Shown in pieces: positions 56,988 through 64,000 of a stretch of DNA of 64,000 bases. The notes below the pieces were generated by a model. The model was given only the letters and a program-made list of their open reading frames with translations. It did not search any database and was not told the DNA's origin. The position numbers and the translations under genes were made by a program. The DNA is from Pachyseris speciosa. Lineage: Eukaryota > Cnidaria > Anthozoa > Scleractinia > Pachyseridae. Position 1 is the first letter of the stretch. Each line of letters opens with the position of its first letter. The stretch is from NCBI GenBank assembly GCA_016490735.1, contig JAEMWC010000393.1:25001-89000 (forward strand), in the 5' to 3' direction.

Positions 56988-58860
56988 GGGACGATCTAAT
57001 TTTCGCGGGTCACGTGTCGCGGGTCGCGGGTGAATTGTCGCGGGTCGCGGGTGAGAAACTAGTAATTAGAGTGCTCGTCTAATGTCTTGCTTTCTTGAAC
57101 GTGCTCTTGGCATGTGGAAGTGACAGAAATAGAAGCTTTATTTTTAAAACAGCTTATTCCTATCTCAGATAGTATAGCAAAGTACCTCAAAATAATTGAG
57201 TAAGTAAAACTTCAAAGACTAGCATACACTACAACAATAGGTCGTGTGTTAAGGTGGGGATACACGTGAACTTTGAGTGTAATTTGAAGGAGTTTGAAGA
57301 AGGGATTGAAATGGGGTAAAAACGTTTTGAGACGCCACCAGACAGTTGACGCCCCTCAAGGGCACTGCAGATTGCTGGGGAACTGTTTGGTGACCATCTA
57401 CCAATTTCTAACTTCAAATCCCAATTTTAAATCCAGTTAGGGGTCTAGTAGTCTTTTGAAAATTTTCGCTCGAAGCTTGCGGTATTTAGAATGGCATACT
57501 TTGTTTGCATCAACATTCAAACCGATTTCCAGACAGTAGGTTTTGTTTAATTTTCACCAAACCTATTCCTTCCGATAATAATACAGTCAACTCTCTCTAA
57601 GCGGACACCACTGTAAAGCGGACACCTCTTCAAGGTGGACAGTGATTGCTGGTCCCGACCGAATTTCCCATGTTTCTCTGTAACTAAACCCTCTATAAAG
57701 CGGAAACCTCTCTAATGCGGACAGCAAGCTCTTTTTTAAAGCAAATTTCAGGTAGAAAATACCTCTCAAGGCGGACACTAGAATGGTCTTCTTTATACAA
57801 TCAATGGATCTTGGCCTGGATATTATTTCAGATTAAGCTACCATCCCACCCTAGGGCTACCATAGCAACCCTGTAATATCAAAAGTTATATCTGGCAAAT
57901 ATCGATGTTTGTGATCGTGAGCGGAAGAGAACGACTTACAGCGCTTTGCCTATTCGCCACTGAAAGACGAACATCTGGTCGCTGACTTGTTTAAAATAAA
58001 GATCTCTTTTCAGCTCTGACGTCACAGGTTTATATAGTGTCAAATTACATTATCTCTCTTTAAGGCGGACACCTCTCTAAGGCGGACACCTGGAGCTGGT
58101 CCCGATGGTGTCCGCCTTAAAGAGAATTGACTGTTTAACCAAAAGATGAATACTCCGTCTGTCGTTGAACCTGGAATAAACTTTCCCGCGATTGAATGAG
58201 GATAGTTTGTCACGTATCCTCTTCCGAGAGTTCCTCAGTTGTCCTCTATTGGTCGGCGGTGACCGCTTCGGCACCATGCACCTTCGATGAGTTGTGAAAA
58301 CTGTGCAAATCTTTGGAGGCCAAAAAGTCGGGATTTATTTTTGCTTGATCAGATTTTAACGGAATTAGCAAAAATGTTCTTTACACGTTACGGCACCAAA
58401 TTGTTCAAGGCTTTTACAAATTCGAATTATTTTTATTCTATTGGCCAACTTTACAATGGATTTTCTCAGGAACCAATAGGAATACCGTAAAGCCTTACAC
58501 ACTTTGTTAGCCTATTTTCTCGTGAATGATATAGTCCAGTTTGTTTGGATGTTCGTAGTAAGTCTGGTAACGCAAGAGCTATTAATCGGTTGAGCAAATA
58601 TTGTCAGTTTTTCGTTGGAACGCTTCCGCACAGGTGCGATTTTCCGAAACGCACCCCTGAAGGTTTGCAATAACTGTAACTTCAATGAGCTTGTCGTAAT
58701 CTGCGAAACTATTTTACACCGGGTGATAATCTTCTGTTTATACAAAATTCACTGACGTCAAAGACTTATCCTGAACAATTAGTCTTCTACCCGCGACAAT
58801 TTACCCGCGACCCGCGACAATTCACCCGCGACCCGCCACCAGCGAAAATTAGACTCTCCC
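56988..58860. mobile_element. 1.87-kb TIR element nested in the 3.4-kb element
   Basis: Left end GGGACGATCTAATTTTCGCG, right end complement of GGGAGAGTCTAATTTTCGC, followed by GC-rich CGCGGGTCGCGGGTGAATTG repeats on both sides. Flanks are GATTCTAAC (56979-56987) and GATTTTAAC (58861-58869), a 9-bp duplication with one change. Non-coding, with a pogo-like MITE inside. The stretches at 57070-57583 and 58134-58780 hold no recognised gene. Confidence 0.85.
57584..58133. mobile_element. pogo/Tc1-like MITE with CGGACACC repeats
   Basis: Inverted ends ACAGTCAACTCTCTCTAAGC and the complement of ACAGTCAATTCTCTTTAAGG. Several internal copies of AAGCGGACACCTCT/AAGGCGGACACC occur at both ends. The ends and a TA/TT border suit a Tc1/mariner or pogo-type element, but no transposase is present. 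Confidence 0.8.
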
Positions 58861-59549
58861 GATTTTAACTTCTTGAACAGATTTCGTGAGCGCCAATAAC
58901 AAAATCTAAAAACTACACTTTTCTAGCTTTCCATAGAGACCAAAATTATTGCTTTACGACGAAACTAACGAGAGCGTCATTGTTTGTTTATTCTGTAGGA
59001 CGGCGGTCGCTCAAGCCGCTGTTTTACTCGTACACGGAAAGTTTTTTTCCATGTTCTGTGAACATTTTCGCCCAAGCGAATACAAAAATCAAAACTGCAA
59101 GGATTTAGCTATCCATCGAGACCAAAATTATTGTGAGAATACAAACAAAACGCGAGTTAAGTCTTAAGTACATTTTTTTCCGGCAGGACAAATACAGTAA
59201 ATCTATCTTATCTGCGATGACTGGAAAACAGACAACATCATAGCGCTATTTTAATTAGAAAATTAGAAAATCTAAAAACAAGAGGTTTCTAGCTTTCCAC
59301 GGAGACCAAAATTCTCAAAAGCCGAAAGTTTATTTTTGGCCCACGCGACAAAAAGGGACGGAGCTTTTCACGGCTGAGTTATCTGAACACGTCGCAAAGA
59401 GGAAAAGCTGCAGTCCCTCCTTCTTTTCGCTCGCCCCAATTTCCGCTCGCTCGGGCTTCGCGTTTGCTCACAAGATCGACGAAGGAAAGAAAGAGGGACT
59501 GCTCGTAGTCTAGCTTGAATAGCCCATTTCCGATATGTTTGGACTAATA

Positions 59550-59860
59550 GCGATCACACAAAGGCAAATCTGTCCTATTTTCGTTTTTCTTCTGGTATAA
59601 AAATTCTTGCTAAGTGGCAATTGTTTTAAAGAAGAGCCGATGATAAATTGCTTACTCTCGTCGATCCTCGAATCTGTTCTCTGCATTTCCGGAAAGAAGA
59701 CCTTAAAACGGAATTCTCAGGATAGATTTCTGCTGTCACAGGAGCTGTTCCCACAATATTTGATCCAGAAAATGAAGCTCCGAAGCAAAATCTTTGCGAA
59801 GAAAGGCATAAAGAAAGGAATCTTGGATTGGAATGATCAGCTGCCAAAATGGAAAATACG
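59550..59860 (+). pseudogene. THAP domain, second copy, with stops
   Basis: One continuous + frame reads L-S-Y-F-R-F, I-K-I-L-A-K-W-Q-L-F, a stop, R-R-A-D-D-K-L-L, then V-D-P-R-I-C-S-L-H-F (second zinc pair intact), E-D-L-K-T-E-F-S-G, a stop, and A-V-P-T-I-F-D-P-E-N-E-A-P, the A-V-P-x-I-F that closes THAP domains. The first Cys pair is missing. Two in-frame stops make it dead. Confidence 0.8.
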
Positions 59861-59884
59861 TAGGTAAGTCAGCAAAAGTAGATT

Positions 59885-60123
59885 ATTTCATGCTGGCGAA
59901 ATCGCAGGTCCAGCTATGGATGTTGGAAGGGTTTGGAATGGTTCCTTTATCAGCTCTCAGTTTACTTACTAATTCGTCCGACAACTCTTCCTCGTCTTCA
60001 TCGACCCATCTTAGTTTCATTTCACTCGCTTTTCGTGCGAGCTCCACAAGTTCAGCTTTTCGTTTACCTCGCCCTTGATCTGATGCCTGTATTCCTCGTT
60101 TTGGCAACTAATCTTTTAGCCAT
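59885..60123 (-). pseudogene. SAP-like domain of the same element
   Basis: The ATG at 60123 starts M-A-K-R-L, a 1-base shift follows, then K-R-G-I-Q-A-S-D with G-K-R-K-A-E-L-V-E-L-A-R-K-A, matching the SAP helix-extended-helix pattern (R-G-x5-G-x-K-x-E-L-V). An acidic stretch (D-E-D-E-E-E-L) and H-S-W-T-C-D-F-A-S-M come next. SAP motifs bind AT-rich DNA. The gene faces the THAP gene from the opposite end of the element. Confidence 0.6.
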
Positions 60124-60324
60124 GGAACGCTTTTACAATTAAACCTGCTCTCCATTCTCAGATTTTTACTGTCCTGAGCTTCAAAAGATGATCTCGCTTT
60201 TTCTTGATTCAGTTGTTTGCACTATAAGTGTATTTCGTTTCTCCCGCGCTATTCCCCCAAACCTCGCTTTCGCGTCGATTTTCGTTACCAATCTTCCGCG
60301 CCAAAATATATCGGGAATGGGCTA

Positions 60325-60360
60325 TTTATCTCGCAGTTGGCTTGCAGAATAACCCTAGCA

Positions 60361-60399
<39 letters not shown>

Positions 60400-60505
60400 G
60401 AATTCAATCCATCCCAAACGGGTGCACAGTAATCGAAATGAGATTGGATTAAAACGTTATATATTTGTACTGCAGTGGATTTAGAAATGAGGGTCTGTCA
60501 TTTTT
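60325..60505 (-). mobile_element. LINE ORF2 C-terminal part: upstream half of the split LINE
   Basis: The minus strand reads S-K-S-T-A-V-Q-I-Y-N-V-L, S-H-F-D-Y-C-A-P-V-W-D-G-L and K-L-Q-N-R-A-A-R-V-I-L-Q-A-N-C-E, the conserved block just before the sequence at 56070-55750. No open reading frame of useful length covers it, so it is easily missed. Truncated near 60505. Confidence 0.85.
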
Positions 60506-61089
60506 GCGTTTGCGACCCAAAGGAATTACGGGAAACTCTTGTATACAGCCAGCGTGAAAGTCCGCCAATTTCCTTTTCAGAAATATTTTACAACTGTGTC
60601 GAGCCACTCGGTCCTGCTGACAAAATATTGTATTGATTGCGTTATTTACAACTCAAAACTCGCCGAAATTGTCATGCCAGGTTCCGGAATCCACTCACAA
60701 AACGACTAAAGACACAACTTCACTCCGTGAATTGCCAACACTCGCTCGAATACTTTGAGCGGCCCACTTCGGGCGAAATTGCTTCTCACCTCTGTTTTCT
60801 TTCAAAGGATTGAAACCCAGCTTTATGCTGCCAGGGGGTTTTATGATGCAGGGAGCTTCTGAGGTGGAAAATGGCTCGAAAAACACAGTTATAAATCAAA
60901 TAAGTAACGAATTGCAGCTGCAGTGATCGTTTAGAAATAAACGACAGCTAGTGTGACGAGCGTGACAACAGAGATAGAGCCTTTGGTGTTGTGGACGAGC
61001 AAAATCTCCGTGGTAACCCCTTATATGGAGTAGCCGGGTCGATTTGACTTCCTACCCTCCGGAAATTGCGAAAAAAGCGAACAAATCTG
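60506..61089. other. no recognised gene
   Basis: Short frames only and no repeat ends seen. Confidence 0.3.
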
Positions 61090-61166
61090 CGGTAGAGAAA
61101 GAGTTAAGCCTATTGTTTTGTAGTGTTCTCGTTGCCGTCGCCACCCTCGTTGTTTGAGCTCCCTGT
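61090..61166. mobile_element. MITE family A, copy 4, right end only
   Basis: GTTCTCGTTGCCGTCGCCACC ... GAGCTCCC matches the right end of the copies at 23.5, 33.9 and 48.3 kb. The left part is missing. Confidence 0.6.
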
Positions 61167-61284
61167 TAACAGGAAGGTGGATACCGTACAAGCAAGTGAA
61201 TCTGAAAGCAAGTGAATCTGAAAGGGGAGTGTTTTTGGTCCATCCCTAATTTTTGCCTGACAACGTTCCTTGTAGGGGCTTTAA

Positions 61285-61646
61285 AAAGAACCTCCACTCT
61301 TACAACAAATTCACGCTGAATTGATGGAAATAATTACCAGATTTCAAATTTTGTTTTAAAACGTGGATATAACATTTAAGTGTTCAAAAAAATGGATATC
61401 ATTATCGCCTAATTTCGCTGTTAAATTTCATGGGCGCGGCCATTTTGGATTTGATGAGGCGTGATGGTTGCCCTGTTGTTTAACACAAACAAAGGATGTT
61501 CTGCTTCATTTCCTTCCTGACAATACCTGCAACCATCACGCGTTATCAAATCCAAAATCGGTGCCCTTGAAACTCAACAGAACTTGAAATGTAGTAATTA
61601 TTACCTACAATTTAGCGTCAATTTGTTGTAAGAGTGGAGGTTCCCT
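61285..61646. mobile_element. TTAA-flanked foldback MITE, 362 bp
   Basis: TTAA at 61281-61284 and 61647-61650. Ends AAAGAACCTCCACTCTTAC and the complement of AGGGAACCTCCACTCTTAC extend through ACAACAAATT. A second inverted pair lies in the middle (TTTTGGATTTGATGAGGCGT against ACGCGTTATCAAATCCAAAA). The ends differ from those of the 6.2-kb TTAA element. Confidence 0.85.
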
Positions 61647-61650
61647 TTAA

Positions 61651-62022
61651 CAGCCACCTACTGAGAAATAATATATGACGTGTGGAATCCAAGAAAATGT
61701 GAGGCGAATACAGTGATAAAAGTGGCGTCGATGGGAATTTACGTTTAACATCGGCCAGGGAAAAATCAGTGAAAAAGTAATAACTGAAAGCGTAAATTAT
61801 TTTAATTACTTTTCGGTCATCAACACTCTTTACACCAACATTTCTAGTACACAAATTATTGCCTTTTATTGCAGCAACCGACTGATTTACTACAGAGATT
61901 TTGGATCTCGCTTACGGCAAACGGTAGACGATAGGGTCTCTTTTACGTTTTTGCAAAAGAATTATTGCGTACGTCGAAAACATGCAAAATAATTCCGTGG
62001 CTTGTAGTTACCGTGAACGAAC
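61651..62022. other. no recognised gene
   Basis: AT-rich sequence between two MITEs. Short frames only. Confidence 0.3.
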
Positions 62023-62358
62023 TACAAACGTCTCTAATTTTGAGGCTGCGTCGCCCAAAACCATATAAACTGTAAAAAATTTTTACGAATTGTCTGATAG
62101 TCGTGAAAATGGGCAAATGCAGTCATTTTCACCTCAGTTACTTCCAAATAGTAGGCTCATGACGGAATTTTACTGCTGTCTGATACGAATACGAATTGTC
62201 TGATAGTCGTGAAAATGGGCAAATGCAGTCATTTTCACCTCAGTTACTTCCAAATAGTAGGCTCATGACGGAATTTTACTGCTGTCACAAAACTGAAAAA
62301 TATTTTTAAGAGTTGATATGGTTTTGGGGACGCAACCTCAAAATTAGAGACGTTTGTA
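62023..62358. mobile_element. TIR element with an internal 106-bp tandem duplication
   Basis: Ends TACAAACGTCTCTAATTTTG and its complement pair over about 50 bp (through GGCTGCGTC and CCAAAACCATAT). Inside, a unit starting ACGAATTGTCTGATAGTCG at 62085 is repeated at 62191 with almost no differences. The copies are far more alike than the two ends, so the duplication is recent. Confidence 0.85.
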
Positions 62359-63056
62359 TGGACTTTGAACTATGTTTTAAAGTCCATAACTTGGTCTCTG
62401 TTCAACCTAAAACCATTAAACTTGGGCAAATGGCCAATCTCAGTGTTATCTTCCACGTGATGATGTCAATTTATCGATTAGTTAAAATTCAAAACTCGCC
62501 TCAGTTCCCTACGCAACTCCGAAACGGCCTATAAAGGAAACTGTCTGCGGTGATATAGACGTCAAAAATGCCATCATCGGTTGTCAAATCACGGAATAAC
62601 TAGTTCGACTAAAACAATAGTTTTGAACGTTTGTAGCTAACCGTTGCACATACATTGTAACTAAATAGTCAGTAGAAACTAGACTAGACAATTTGGTGAA
62701 CGCGCTGTTCGGGCACTATGAAACAGAACCGTCTTAATTCAAGTACAATCGGCTGAGCCTTAAATCATTATCATTTTAACTGCTGTGTACTCCGTGTACT
62801 GTCACCTTTGCAGAATATATGAGTTCTTTTCTTGGAGGCATTTAACATGAACATCAAAATTCGTATAACCTAACGCAATCTAATCAGTTTGGAAAAGCTT
62901 TCTTATTCCGAGAAATTGCGAGTCCATATCGGCCTGACTGGCCTTATCGTGCGCTTTGAACGAAGGGACTGCCCCTGTGAAAACAAGACTGATTGATTGT
63001 CCAGTATTGGGGAGAGGTTGACGAAAGGATGAAATTAACTGAGATCACACGGGGCG
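62359..63056. other. no recognised gene
   Basis: Short frames only. Nothing else supported. Confidence 0.3.
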
Positions 63057-63145
63057 AACAAACAAATGAACACGTGAAAGAAAATAAGGCCTAAAGCGTA
63101 AGTGTCAGGTAGACGTGATAAACTTCACGTGTTCATTTGTTTGTT
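63057..63145. repeat. perfect 22-bp inverted repeat with 45-base loop
   Basis: AACAAACAAATGAACACGTG plus AA at 63057-63078 is the exact complement of 63124-63145. The arm includes a CACGTG E-box, and the right arm runs on into a TTTG microsatellite. Confidence 0.9.
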
Positions 63146-64000
63146 TGTTTGTTTGTTTTTATTATTTCTGCTCTCTCGACAATTTGTTTCCAAAAATGAA
63201 AATCAAACAACAAGCACTCCAGAATACAAGCTTAATATTTGCACAAGTCTTTGTTTGCAATTCTACTGCGTTTAAAAGTATTGCAAAGAGAAAGACAAAT
63301 TTTAAAACCGACTCAGCCATTTGAAGGTACAATCCACCACCTCTGCAGAGGAAAATACAATAGGTCGTAAAGCGACAGTACGTGAAGTTCACAACATTGA
63401 GTGTTTTAACACATTAATATACATCAGTAACGTCTATAATATGTTGTATCCAGTAGCGAATTCAATTTCATACAGCATCAAAAAAATCATATTTTATGCA
63501 ATATCAACATGGTGCAATTTAATTGTACGTAGTATTAACGAAATTCGATGATGGCATAACATTCGAAATACACCATGAAAGGTAAACCTGCCTTCACAAA
63601 TTAACTCGTCATATCGAGTTTTTGAGCAATCACCGAGTTTCAGAGAGGTTTCAATCAAGCTCGACGAATTACAGCAGTTTAAATATCACAATTTTTTCAA
63701 AGAAAAGTCTACTATGAGGGCATATTTCCTTGTACGTCACATAACATTTCAATTATCATCTTTTGCAGAGTTTAAATTAGAACTCCGCGAAACTTCGCAA
63801 TTTTGCTTAGCTTCAGTATGGCTAATACCCTTGTAATAAAAAAACACGCCTGTACATTTAATCTTGTAATTGAGAACATGAAACTCACCGCCAATCTGGT
63901 CTCTCTAACGGTTATCTAGCTACCTATTGAAAGGAACAGTCTTGCGGTAAACAATTCTCTCCTCTCATGCAATTTCTGTTGACAGCTGTCTAACAAGTAC
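63146..64000. other. no recognised gene
   Basis: Short frames at 63115-63551 on both strands have no recognisable domain. No repeat or RNA gene is seen to the window end. Confidence 0.3.

Larger units (their letters stand above)
56071..59512. mobile_element. 3.4-kb TIR element with 9-bp target duplication and subterminal repeats
   Basis: Left end TAGACTGCGAGCAGCCCCTC, right end its near complement, about 39 bp with four mismatches. GCTTGAATA flanks both sides (56062-56070, 59513-59521). Inside each end are direct repeats built on CTTTCCATAGAGACCAAAAT (near 56445, 56655, 56838, 58930, 59117 and 59300). No transposase ORF. A 1873-bp element is nested in it. Nine-base duplications are typical of MULE and Merlin-like elements. 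Confidence 0.85.
59521..60323. mobile_element. THAP/SAP DNA transposon relic, copy 2
   Basis: Ends AGCCCATTTCCGATAT and ATATATCGGGAATGGGCT, bordered by AT (left AT lies at 59519-59520 in the duplicated flank, right at 60324-60325). It matches the 47.65-kb relic at both ends. The left part encodes a THAP domain on the + strand and the right part a SAP-like domain on the minus strand, both pointing inward. Removing it together with the 3.4-kb element joins the two LINE parts in frame if AT is taken as the duplication. Confidence 0.75.

Overview
This is a eukaryotic window, AT-rich and sparse in genes, with spliceosomal introns, many microsatellites and dense, nested transposable elements. The mix of repeats (CR1/jockey-like LINE fragments, a Penelope-like element with a GIY-YIG nuclease, tRNA-derived SINEs, THAP-bearing DNA transposons, a Merlin-type transposase and foldback MITEs) fits a cnidarian, most likely an anthozoan such as a stony coral. 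That is inferred from general character. No marker gene identifies the species.

The clearest host gene is a two-exon secreted cystine-knot ligand of the TGF-beta/GDNF type on the + strand. A signal-peptide exon (8417-8513) joins in phase to a ligand exon (19419-19882). The 10.9-kb intron holds a LINE (minus strand) split by a 6.2-kb TTAA-flanked element with roughly 1-kb inverted ends. Just after the stop codon lies a 20-copy, 66-bp minisatellite (19827-21134) whose first unit is the last coding part of the gene itself. Other possible host exons are a RecQ-like helicase exon (52507-52835), a single zinc-finger ORF behind a CRE/TATA-like promoter (36646-36972, minus) and several weaker exon candidates near 41.1, 46.0, 47.4 and 50.7 kb.

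Region by region: 0-5 kb has two LINE 3' ends. 5-8.3 kb is largely unannotated. 8.4-21.1 kb is the ligand gene with its loaded intron and minisatellite. 21-35 kb has MITEs, SINEs, microsatellites, a LINE tail and a 1.4-kb TIR element. 35.7-38.8 kb has an inverted-repeat-bounded zinc-finger ORF, a broken Merlin transposase and a Harbinger-like MITE. 39-46 kb is simple repeats, SINEs and quiet sequence. 46.2-48.8 kb is a LINE fragment followed by a THAP/SAP transposon relic carrying a nested MITE. 49.6-52.5 kb has a tRNA B-box palindrome, a second copy of the 30-31 kb element and two Harbinger-like MITEs. 54.0-55.35 kb is a Penelope-like element truncated at a compound hexanucleotide repeat. 55.75-60.5 kb is a LINE split by a THAP/SAP element, next to a 3.4-kb element that holds a 1.9-kb element that holds a pogo-like MITE. 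61-64 kb has more MITEs and a foldback.

Almost all mobile elements here are broken. Their value is in the nesting order, clean target duplications, and two relics that together outline a THAP plus SAP-like two-gene transposon family.
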